Assembly (NCBI RefSeq): GCF_042242105.1
Contig: NC_092027.1
Coordinates: forward strand, 6,104,721-6,168,720
DNA: 64,000 nt
Direction: 5' to 3'
Source: Pempheris klunzingeri
Taxonomy: Eukaryota; Chordata; Actinopteri; Acropomatiformes; Pempheridae
Below the pieces are notes generated by a model. That model worked only from the letters and a program-made list of their open reading frames with translations. It was not told the origin of the DNA and did not search any database. Position 1 is the first letter of the stretch. Every line of letters starts with the position of its first letter. A program made the position numbers and the translations under genes. This document shows, piece after piece, positions 52,081-61,692 of the stretch.

Positions 52081-52115
52081 GAGCTGCTGTCGCATGTGGG
52101 AGCGCTGTAAACAAA
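52079..52115 (+). other. ncdn: ncdn exon 1 with possible upstream start (MSCC)
   Basis: The plus-strand exon ends ACAAA|GTAAGT. An ATG at 52079 opens the frame MSCCRMWERCKQ. With the standard acceptor (CACAG| at 52322) this frame misses the main ATG. With the AG five bases further on (52327) it reads in frame through I-E into the ncdn start at 52333. Confidence 0.4.
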
Positions 52116-52332
52116 GTAAGTTATTTTATGAACGTTTATTAACTTAAATGCCAAATTCATAGCAACCGTTTCTTAGAAATGGGTCTGCAAACCATCTGAA
52201 AATCATTAAATTAGGCTGCGCTCGCTGTGCTCAGCGGTGCGGAGCTAATGACATGATTACCAGCTTGATTTCCAACTCATTTCTTCAAGTTTAATTTCTC
52301 TTCACTCCTTTCCCGGTCACAGCAAAGTCGAA

Positions 52333-55300
52333 ATGGCTGACAGCACCGACGTTACACCTGTCGTGAGCAGCCAGCCTCCTGGCCAAGAGGAGCAGGGAGG
52401 AGGAGAAGGTGGAGGAGGCTCAGAGGGCGATGCAGGAGGTGGTTTGACTGATGCCCAGACAGAGGTGTTGGAGAAATGCCTTCATGCACTGAAGCATGCT
52501 AAAAATGACAGTCACACATTGGCCGCTCTTCTGCTGGTAAGTGTCTCTGATTTCCACTGATCCTCTGCGTCAATATTGTTTTATTAGTTTACCAGCTGTT
52601 TGCAAAATATGTGGCTTGATAATGACAGGAGAGTTTAGAAGCAGGGAAGTGAGGTGCTCAATATTTGTACAAATGCAGGTATTTAAGGGCACTGGGGGCA
52701 TAAAAGAGATTTGGACTGGTAAGGTAGCAATTCAGGAAAGACTCACCTCCTTTTTAATTCTTCTCTGTTTTGCTTTTCAAAATATGAGGATATGAGGGAA
52801 TCAGTTACTGCAATATTCCAATATTAACCTCATAATAAAAACATAGCCTTTAGTCTAACTGTAATGATGTAAAAAATCTAAATATATGAAACATCTCTTG
52901 GTATAATATGGTATAATTCAACAGAATCACAAATGACACCTTTGTAAAATGATTTAAGTTGAATCCACACCTGACTTTGAACAAAAACGGATCTGAACAA
53001 CACTCACAAAGGTAGGATTTATAGCAGAGGCGTTGTGTTTGACTGCATTCGTTTTATTGTAGCTCAGACTAACTAATAAACTGGTAACTGAGTGTTTATA
53101 GGGCTATGTATGATTGAGACCAAGGCTTCAGATGTCACCATTTACAGCTGGTTGTTTTCTGTTTTCCTCTCCCATGTCCAGATAACTCGCTTGTGCCCAG
53201 CCAGCCAGCTAGACAAGCCCACCTTGAGGCGCATCTTCGAGGCCGTTGGGTTGAACCTTCCAGCTCGGCTTTTGGTGACAGCGGTCAGAGGGAGTGACAA
53301 CTCCGGCTTGCCCCCACACGAGCTCCTTTCGCTGGGCACGGCTCTGCTGGCTGCCCTGAGCACAGACCCTGAGTTGGCCTCCCATCCCCAGCTCCTCACT
53401 ACCATCCCGCTCCTGCTGGGCATCTTAGCAAACGGTTCTGTGAGCCAGCAGGAACAGAACCAAGTTGGGGAGATGGGGCAGAGTCCAGATTGTAAAGTCC
53501 AATCAGCAGAGAGCTCAAACACAGGAAGTAATCCTGCCAATGCGGCAAAATCAGCAGGAGAGGGCAAGACCACCACGCAAAAGGGTTGTGATGGAAGTGA
53601 AACAAAGAAAACATCAACATCTCAAGAAAGCTCCGCGTTCGACGAGGCCATGGCTGCTGACTGCTACCAGGTCCTCACGTCTGTGTGTGCGTTACCCAGG
53701 GGCCCTGACCAGCTGCTGAACAGGGGGGCCATTCCTGCTCTGTGCCGAGCGGTGGAACAAAACCAGACTCTCAGCCACGAGAGGGGGCTTGCCTTACTTG
53801 GTTGCCTCCTCTCAGGTAAAGCCAAGGACAAAGCGTGGCGTAAACACCCCGCAGAGCTCCTCAGTCTGCTGGTCAGGCTCTCCAAAGACTTCTGCCAAGC
53901 CAAAGACCAGACCAGCTTGTCTATGTGTGCCCAGTTGGTGCAGTTTCTCCCCCCAGTAGGAGTGGCAGTAGAGGGTGAGGAGCTGAAGGGAGTCGTGGCC
54001 TGTGTGTGGGGGGTGTTGAGACCAATGATGCAGGCTAAGTTGACGCCGAGACAGATCGGGCCGATCCTGGTCCTCAGTGCCTGTCTGCTGGACTTGAATG
54101 GGTGGGAGCTGGCGGGACCGCCAAAGTTCTGCTGCTTACTGGTGAACCGGGCCTGTGTGGAGGTCAGGATGGGTTTGGAGGAGCCGCCTGGTAGTGAGCC
54201 GAGCCCAGAGCTGCAGCACACGCTCACAGGTAGTGTACTTATGTAAAATAGTACATCAATCTAGCTATTCAGAAGAACACTATAACAGTTTATGTTCATT
54301 GTTTGATTCCCGGGGCTGATTTTATGAAATGTACATGTGTGTATGCCTTAATTAATCGAGTCCAGAGTCTCTCAGTTGAATCCCCCATGATCTTTTTGAA
54401 TAGCCCTCATTTTGCTTATTAATTATTTAACAAAATATAGTTTCTGCAAATCATAATTACCTACACAGATGATATTTCAAAGCTGGTGACTAAATTTGGA
54501 AATGACTTTATTTCTGTGCATGTTTTTGGCCTGTAATAAGGCAAAAATATCTGAACCAGGTTTAAAAACCTTCCATGTATAATTTGTGCATACCATCATT
54601 TCCTTTTTTTATTTAATGAGCGCTTTGGCTTAGTCTTCCAGTTGTGTGTTATGAAACAGTGGCTAAGCTAGAATTGTGAAACCATGCGCATGCAAGTAAG
54701 ATTTAATTAACCTCCTACATTACTCAACCCCAGTCGTCTTGTTCCCAGGCTGTTACAGAATCATGGAGGCTGCCATCGAGCAGGCCTGCTGTCTGGGAGT
54801 GTCTCCGACCGCTGCACCTCCTCAGAGCTCCACCTCCTCTCTCAGCCTGCAGCAGAGCAGGCAGGTCCTCGGGGTGCTGGAGGAGGCCTTCTCTGCTTTA
54901 ATATACTACCTGCAGCAGGTGAGAGGACAACGTTTAAGCTTCTGTTTATAGCCAACAAGCTATTTGTTGCTGGTTCTGCAAATTTAATCACTCATTGTGT
55001 ACCAAAGTGTTCTGTGACAAAAATGTACATCCTGTTCTTATAGGTGGATCCCAGTCGCTATGGTGACCCTTTTGTTTTTGCCACTTTCCGCTCTCTTTGC
55101 TCGTGGCTGGCCGAGGAGACTTCCTGTCTGAAGGAGGAGGTGACTGGACTGTTGCCATTCCTGATCGGCTACTCCCGGAGCCACCTGCAGGGCGAGAGCC
55201 CCGAGCAGGGCCTCTCTGAGTGGATGGCCGAGATGTCCGTCAGAGAGGGGGGCGGGGCGTGGACGGGCAGAGAGGCTCTGAGGTAAAGATGCCGATGCAT

Positions 55301-58248
55301 AGCAGCGGGAATCGGTCACAACAATACAAAAAAACGCCAGTGCTTTAATCCATAGATTCTGCAGTCTGACAGTAATCTGAAAGCACTCCGTTCTTCCTCT
55401 TCTTCCCTTGCTCCCCCCTTCAGGTATCTCCTCCCAGCTCTCTGCCACCTGTCGGCAGAGGAAGGTCCCAGGAAGGTGCTGCTCACCCTCGACACCCCGA
55501 ACCTGCTGGTGGACTTCCTGTCGCAGTGCTGGACTTCACTCAAGGGGAAAAGCGGGGCGACGTCGGTCAGAGATCCCAGCATGGAGACCGCCTGCTCAGC
55601 CCTCCTTAACTTCACCGTCACAGAGCCGGAGAGAGTCAGGTAGCAGGTCTACACACTGAAACACTCCTGTGAAGCCTCCACATTAACCAGCTGTTGTTTT
55701 TAACTCGGTACAAAATGTGTTTAACAGTTCACGATGGCTTATATTTAATCTATTTCTGTTATGTTGTCCAGGAAGGACCCGTGTTTCAAAGCGCTGGAGG
55801 CTCTTCTGAGTGAAGCACTTCCTGTTTTGGTGCATAAACCTCACCTGCTCGTCCTAGCAGCAAATTTCTGCACGCTGGGCCTAATGACGGGCAGACTCAA
55901 ATCCGCTCCTGCAGGTGAAAATGTCGTCTTTTTGTTTGGGAGTTTTTCTGCCACCTTGTATATTTTCACTGGCTTGGCTGTCAAAACAATGATAAATGAT
56001 CATACATGATATCTGCAGCACTGAAGTTCCCTTTAGACTTGGTTGTTTTCCTTTTAGTTACTAACATGAAATTTTGACATATTGCATAAATGTGCAAAAA
56101 AATTAGGCACATATTGGATAAGTAAGTGAATGTGGTGTAGGATTCTCCAAGTTTATATTACTTTATTTTGTGTCAGTCCCTTTTAAGAAACACACCCCTC
56201 TTGATCGGCCTGTGAGGGGAACACCGACAAACTGTACTAAACAAGCCACAATCGCTGTTCTCCACCCAGGAGTATTGTCGTTCCACCAAAGTACAAAGCT
56301 CCTCTTTCTTCCTATAGCGTTGTAATTTTCTTTTGCTGAGAGGCTAAGTGGGGCTCAAAGGACATCCCGTAAAGTATTTTACCTTCCCCACGTGAATCAC
56401 AATGAATTTCATTGCTCACATGTCTTGTTTTAGTGCTTTTATTTGCATTTTCATTTACTGTTGTGGACTCAGGTTCAAGCTCCTGTGCTTCTAAACAAGC
56501 CTTTTCTCACAGCAGACACGTCATCGTAGGTAAATCACAGGTGTCAGCAGTAACGTTACTGATGGCTCCGCTCTGTTCTAATGTCCCAGTAAGCCCTCTG
56601 ACAGCGAGTTAACATTCACAACACCCTGAAACAGAATTGGCTTTTATTAATTTGATCACAGAGTTTTTCCTTCCTGTGACATGTGAGAATGTCCTCTGTG
56701 ACGGAGGCCTGGAGACCACAGCTGTGGAGCTGGCAAACCTAAATGGAACCCAGCCATTACTAATGGCGTTAGTTACCCTTCTGCGTTTCCCCTCTATAAC
56801 TGCTTTGATTCTTATGGGAATGCAGATCATGTGGACTCTGGGTTGGGCAGAAACGTGGCTGTGCACAAGAAGCAGATTAGGGCTGTAAACATTACTTTGC
56901 CCTTTTTAAAACTTTGGTTAAAGGGATAGTTCAGATTTTTTGAAGTGGGGTTGTATGAGGTACCTATCCAAAGTCAGTGTATTACCTTGTTTGGAGACAC
57001 TAAGCAATATGCTGCGGTCGACAGGGTCAGCAGAGAGCCATATTTTAGTCCCTTTAAATAAAAAGCCCATTTAAAAAAATCAATATCAGTTTATGTGTAC
57101 TCTATATTTAGAGTAGTTTCACCACTGTTGTCCGACAGCCCTTTCCAAGTGGGAGTTGAAGCCGTCAAAGCTGCCAGACTCCACTGATTTAAAAACAGTA
57201 AGTTTACCTTGCAGAATACTGGAGTTGCTGGACTGCTGCTGCCTTGATAAACGAACTAACTCATCAGTTAGGATTCACAACTCATTCAACTTCATTTTAA
57301 ACACAAAAAGTCACACAATAACACAAGCAGACTAACTGGTTGAGGCGGCAGTCGACCAGCAACTCTGCAATTGCTGTATTTCTCTAGTCTAGTCTCGAGT
57401 CTAGCAGTTTTGCCAATACAGCGGCTTCAGTTCACCTACGGAGGGGGCCGTCTGGCAGAAAGATCAGTGGTGAAAATGCTGTATACGCTCAAAATGGTAT
57501 TGATTTATTTTTTTTAAGGCTCCTGCCTGTTTCTCCAAACTGGGCATGTGCCAATCACAATTTACTGTAGGTAATAAACTACTATGGATACATACCTCAT
57601 GCAACCCCTCTTCAAAAAATCCCAACTAACCCTTTAATGTTAACTGAGTTTCAGAAAATATGCTTAGAAGTGCTTTAATGAATAAGTCTGTTGTGAAATG
57701 GGTCCCTTGTAATGTCGATGTCATGGGTGATTTTCTCACAGTTTAAATTGGCACAAAATGTTATTTGTAGCCTTGGTTTAAAAATATAAGACTCTATTGA
57801 CAACGTGCACTGTTTTTTTTACTTTCCAGGCTCCGTTGAAGCCGGCCAGAGGCGGTTCTTCTCCTCCGCTCTCAGGTTCCTCCGCAGCGCCCTGGACTCT
57901 GGCTCCGGCTCCGGTCCGGTCAGGGTGAGCCTCGGCTGGGAGGAGAGCTGGGACGAGGCCGCGGAGCTGTGGAGGTTGAGTCTGCAGGCTCTGGGGGGCT
58001 GCGTCCGCTCTCAGCCCTGGATCTCCACCCTGGTCAGAGAGGAAGGTTGGCTCAAACACACACTCGCCATGCTGAGTCAGTGTAGCGCACTACCTGACCA
58101 GCACACACAGGGGGCGCTAGAGGAGGCTCTGTGTGCCATGGCTGACCAGTGCCCGGCCTGTAAAGCAGAGATTGGTGACATGATGAGAAATGATAAAGGA
58201 GCTTTGATCTGTATGAGGAACCTGAGGAAGTCAGTGGGAGTGAAGTGA
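52333..58248 (+). CDS. ncdn: neurochondrin (norbin)
   Basis: Seven coding exons: 52333-52536, 53182-54229, 54749-54918, 55044-55282, 55424-55639, 55772-55914, 57830-58248 (2439 nt, 812 aa; human 729). Neurochondrin is a mostly neuronal, helical-repeat cytosolic protein that binds mGluR5 and other receptors, associates with Rab5 endosomes and promotes neurite outgrowth. Conserved blocks include the N-terminal LxALxxAKNDS...AALLL, IFDAVGF-like IFEAVGL, DPELASHPQ, CYQVLTSV...PRGP, LACVEVR-like ACVEVRMGLEE, the WLAEETS..LK.EV..LLPFL block of exon 4, and the last exon. There is a Gly/Glu-rich N-terminal stretch, and a roughly 70-residue polar insertion around residues 153-223 explains most of the extra length. 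It is divergent from kiaa0319l and upstream of tfap2e, as in human 1p34.3. An in-frame longer N-terminus is possible (see 52079). Confidence 0.94.
56922..57633. mobile_element. MITE with TTAA target duplication
   Basis: In ncdn intron 6. The left end TTAA-AGGGATAGTTCAGATTT, with following TTGAAGTGGGGTTG, is mirrored at the right end (CAACCCCTCTTCAA...CTAACCCT-TTAA). This gives inverted repeats of about 45 bp and flanking TTAA at 56918-56921 and 57634-57637. The length is about 712 bp with no transposase. TTAA duplications fit piggyBac or Kolobok-type transposition, and I cannot choose between them. Confidence 0.75.
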
Positions 58249-58320
58249 AACCAGACTGCTGCCGACAGACAACAAGCTCTTTAACGGAGTATTTTTAACC
58301 AACAGAAATGAAAATGAAAT

Positions 58321-58326
58321 AATAAA
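58321..58326 (+). terminator. ncdn polyadenylation signal
   Basis: AATAAA 73 nt after the ncdn stop codon, giving a very short 3'UTR. Confidence 0.65.
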
Positions 58327-58417
58327 CGAGGGCTCTTACTGAAGCCAAATGTGTGAGTTTCTCACTTGTACCAATCTGACATGAATAATGTGACTCTGTT
58401 GTCCCAGACTTTCTTGG

Positions 58418-58455
58418 AAGCAAAGATCATTAGACAGCCGGTCTGATCTTTGCTT
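58418..58455. repeat. perfect 12-bp inverted repeat (hairpin)
   Basis: AAGCAAAGATCA (58418-58429) and TGATCTTTGCTT (58444-58455) are exact reverse complements around a 14-nt loop, in which AGAC/GTCT can pair further. It lies about 100 bp past the ncdn polyadenylation signal. Confidence 0.7.
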
Positions 58456-59029
58456 TCATTGAAATGAAGACGCTGAGAACGATGATGCACAAACACATTT
58501 CTCAGTGTGACACAATGCAAATATTTAGACCGCTCTGGAAAGACCGTTTCCTACATGTCCGTTGTGAAATGTTAATGCCTTTAATAAAGAGCTATTTTGT
58601 TAGAAAACTAACGAGAGCCTCTTTTTGCTTGTGTTACTCTTCATGCTTCCTCTTTTTTTTTTTTTCGAAGCTTTGAACGACATTTATTGTTTTGACAATA
58701 AGTAGCTGAACTCCTAACTGAGGTGTTTTAAAGTCTGAGTCCTACTCAAGTCTCAGGCTTGTCAGAGCACATCCCAGGTTCATTCAAGACGAGGCCCCAA
58801 GGCCGTTCTGGGTTTACAATCATATCAAAACTTGTGTTAAGTTGCAGGGAAGTGGAGTCTCAGGGCAGTTATCAGGCCTCATTGAAAGACAAAACAAATG
58901 TCTGAGTTGACCCCAAGGCTCAAGTAAAAAGTCTGCTAACCTGAAGATAAATATGTTTACTCAGATTTACATGAAGGGAATAGTCATTACTTACATCTTG
59001 TGATGCACATGGACACATTATCAGTGATG

Positions 59030-59869
59030 TAACTTGGGGTCATCGGGTGTCTTTCTCACCCAGGAGAACCAACCAGGGTTGATCAGGCTCCAGTTTGTGT
59101 CCAAACCATCTAGATGCCTTCTCTGCAGCTCCAGTGGTGGTCTTGGTGGTTTTTCTGTGCAGTCCTTTGAAGCCAAGGAGCTTAAGGGCCCTGTAGAGAG
59201 ACCGCCCAGCAAAGCCTGTGCAGCCCACCCTTATCAGGACGCACTGCGCCCACCATCCCCGCTTCCGGCACTCGCTGACCAGGTCCTCACACTTGGCCCT
59301 CTTCCTCTCGTTCGCCTCGTCCATCCGTTCTTCCCAGGAAGCAGTCCGCTCCAACAGGACCACCTGTCTTGATGTTTTCGACATCGGGACCATGTCTGGC
59401 CTTAGTGTGGTTACCGTGATGGATTCTGGGAACTTGAGCTTCCTCCCTCGGTCGACCTGACACTCCTGCCTGCACTTGTGGTTTCTCCCCTGCCTTGACG
59501 AATGTGATGTCTTGTCTCGCTCGGCTGGTCCTTGTGCAGATGGAAGACGGCTGCTGCCTTCAGGACCTGGTCGTGGCGCCAGCGGTAGTTTCCCTCTCCC
59601 AGAGCCTTCGGGCAACAGCTGAGGATGTGTTCGAGTGATCCTCTTCTCTGACACATGGGGCATGCTGGAGTTTCAGCCAAGCTCCAATGAAACGGGCTGG
59701 ATGGGCTGAGAAGAACATCATATGCTGACTGGATCCATAGCGGCTCTGCCTTCCAGAGCTCAGGCCAAGAGATCTTCCTTTCCAAGACTTCCTCCCATCT
59801 GGTCCATGCACCTTGTTGAAGGGAATAGATATAACACTGGTGGTAAAATCTTACAGACCAGGATCTCAC
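59030..59869 (-). pseudogene. decayed non-LTR retrotransposon 3' end with restriction-like endonuclease domain
   Basis: On the minus strand, 59869 to about 59520 encodes a block with the zinc-knuckle CPMC-x7-H-x4-C, followed by GNYRWRHDQVLK. Another frame, about 59475 to 59040, continues with LRPDM-x11-LLE and WEERMDEANERKRAKCEDL. A CCHC knuckle followed by R/KPD...E is the signature of the restriction-enzyme-like endonuclease at the C-terminus of R2/R4-class non-LTR elements; in fish this suggests a Rex6/Dong-like element. At least two frameshifts lie between about 59520 and 59460, and no reverse transcriptase domain is present, so the copy is 5'-truncated and dead. The class is my inference from motifs. 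Confidence 0.75.
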
Positions 59870-60700
59870 AGCAGGCTCCCTGCCGTTAACCCATCAGTCC
59901 TCTTTTCTCTGAACTACCACAAGATGGCGCACTGAGATTTGTTTGGGCCTGATGTTCCTTGAAGTTCCTAATAACTGACTTTACTTCTATCTCTGTGTGT
60001 GTGTGTGTGTTTGAGCATTTGCAAAGAAGATCTGAAGGCAAAACTTTGGAGTGATTTGTTTTTCGTTTAATTATTATTTTTTTGCTTCCTAGGTCGAATT
60101 TGGGAAAACAAGAAGGTTGGCCATTTTAATTGATGACCCGTTGGGGAAAAAAGATGATTAAGGAATAAAGAAAATGCTGATTGATTAAAATAGTGCATTT
60201 CTTTTCAGTTATTAATACAGACCTTCCTTAAAGAGCAACAGACACTCGTAGAAAAGCGACCTACTCAAATCAGTTAAATGCTAAATGTAGGTTTTTCTTT
60301 ATTCTGCAGATATTTGGATGCATTTATTATTTTCTTAGAATATTTTTATGATGATGAATTTACAATAAAGACATTACATGGAAGTGTGTGTAATGCAGAA
60401 TTGTCCTCAAAGGAAGAAAATCAGTGTGTTAATATCGTTGCTGTGCTTTGTGTTAATCACTGGCCACCTACTTTTTCCTCCTCACCATCATCCCTGATGC
60501 TGTAGTCTTCACACACACCGCGTGAAAAAAAAAAAGTTTTTAGTTACCCCCACCGCGACTCCCATCACCTCCCGCCCTCTTTTTTTTTTTTTGTACCCCC
60601 CTCCCTCTCCCCCCCAACACGCATCCATACAAACTCCTGCATCGTCTCTCAAACTAACTCACTCCTCTCTGCACCTTCAGCCCGTCTCCTCTCCATCCAC
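59870..60700. other. ncdn-tfap2e intergenic spacer
   Basis: AT-rich sequence with a short GT run near 59995-60011 and homopolymers. I see no exon, RNA gene or identifiable repeat. From about 60520 it becomes pyrimidine- and CpG-richer toward the upstream tfap2e exon. Confidence 0.5.
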
Positions 60701-60750
60701 CGCGTCACATTAACCCCTCAGCTGCAGCCTGACACCGATACAGAGAGCCA

Positions 60751-60783
60751 GCACCACCACCACCACCACCAGCAGCAGCAGCT
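60751..60783. repeat. (CAC)n(CAG)n trinucleotide run
   Basis: Seven or so CAC units followed by CAG units immediately before the alternative tfap2e start codon, so it would lie in the 5'UTR of that transcript. Confidence 0.85.
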
Positions 60784-60788
60784 CCATC

Positions 60789-60827
60789 ATGCTCTGGAAA
60801 TCCCGATCCAAGGCTGACGGTTTGCAG
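60789..60827 (+). CDS. tfap2e: tfap2e alternative first coding exon (MLWK type)
   Basis: ATG 60789 opens a 13-codon exon, MLWKSRSKADGLQ, ending at donor TTGCAG|GTAAAA in phase 0, the same phase as the downstream MLIHTYSAM exon. AP-2 alpha and beta use first exons beginning MLWK, and the shared exon 2 here begins DRADG, as AP-2 alpha exon 2 begins DRHDG. It lacks the IKYE SUMO-type site found in the AP-2 alpha MLWK exon. Confidence 0.55.
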
Positions 60828-61428
60828 GTAAAACAAACACCAGAGTTTTCTGTTGTCATTGGTGCGTTTTTTCTTCCTCCAGCAGCCTTGCAGCAGGTCT
60901 GTTATGTAGAGGTCTCTTATTGCGCATGAGGCTTCCCATGGAGGGCCTGTTGGCTGGTTTTTCAGAGAAGCTGAAACCGTGGAAGAAAACCACTTTTCCT
61001 TTATTAAACGCGGAAACGATTCAGCTTGGATGAAATGTTTGGAGAAAAAAAAAATCAATTTGTTGTTGAACACAGACAAACTAAAAGATTTCTGACCAGA
61101 GGCACCTGGATGTCCGTGCGTAAAAGCGACTTAAGTCGTTAAAAATCAGAGAAAATTATTTTTTATTTTTCTAACATGATTAATGTGAAGATGCTCTTAA
61201 AGCAAACTCATCCAAAATTAGATATTTTAAAGTCTCTCGGTGCGTAAAATCCAGAATATGATTCAGTACCATTTTTTTTTTTTAACAAAACAATAAATTT
61301 GAAAGTACAGTGTGTGTGTGTTGGTGCCTGTGTGTGAGTGAACGGTCGGTAATTGAATGAATATATCTCTTTAAGAGAAGTGGACCCTGTCGACCCCTCC
61401 CCTCATTCTGCCGGGTGCGCGCAAAACC

Positions 61429-61434
61429 TATAAG
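61429..61434 (+). promoter_or_regulatory. TATA box of the proximal tfap2e promoter
   Basis: TATAAG within 'cctataagtag', preceded by GC-rich sequence (cgggtgcgcgc), about 260 bp upstream of ATG 61693. It would place the start near 61460. Confidence 0.5.
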
Positions 61435-61692
61435 TAGTGCGCTCATGGAGAGGCAGGAGGACTCCGTGTGTGTTGTGCGCGCGTGTGTGTATCTGGCAGC
61501 AGCTTTTCATCTGTGCGTAAAGAGCTCCGTCACGCAGAGAGATAAGGAAAAGTAAATAACACCTTTGAATTTAATGGACCGTTAAAACAGCCTGGATTAC
61601 ATCTCGGAGCATTTGGTGACATCTTTCAGTCGTCGGAAGCCCGCGCGTCCTGCTGAGTTTTTTTAGATTTGGAGGTTTCCACGGTTGTCCAG

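Noticed and set aside
53664-54227. Open frame of 187 codons on the minus strand
   Set aside because: It is the complement of the large GC-rich ncdn exon 2, has no family resemblance and no splice context.
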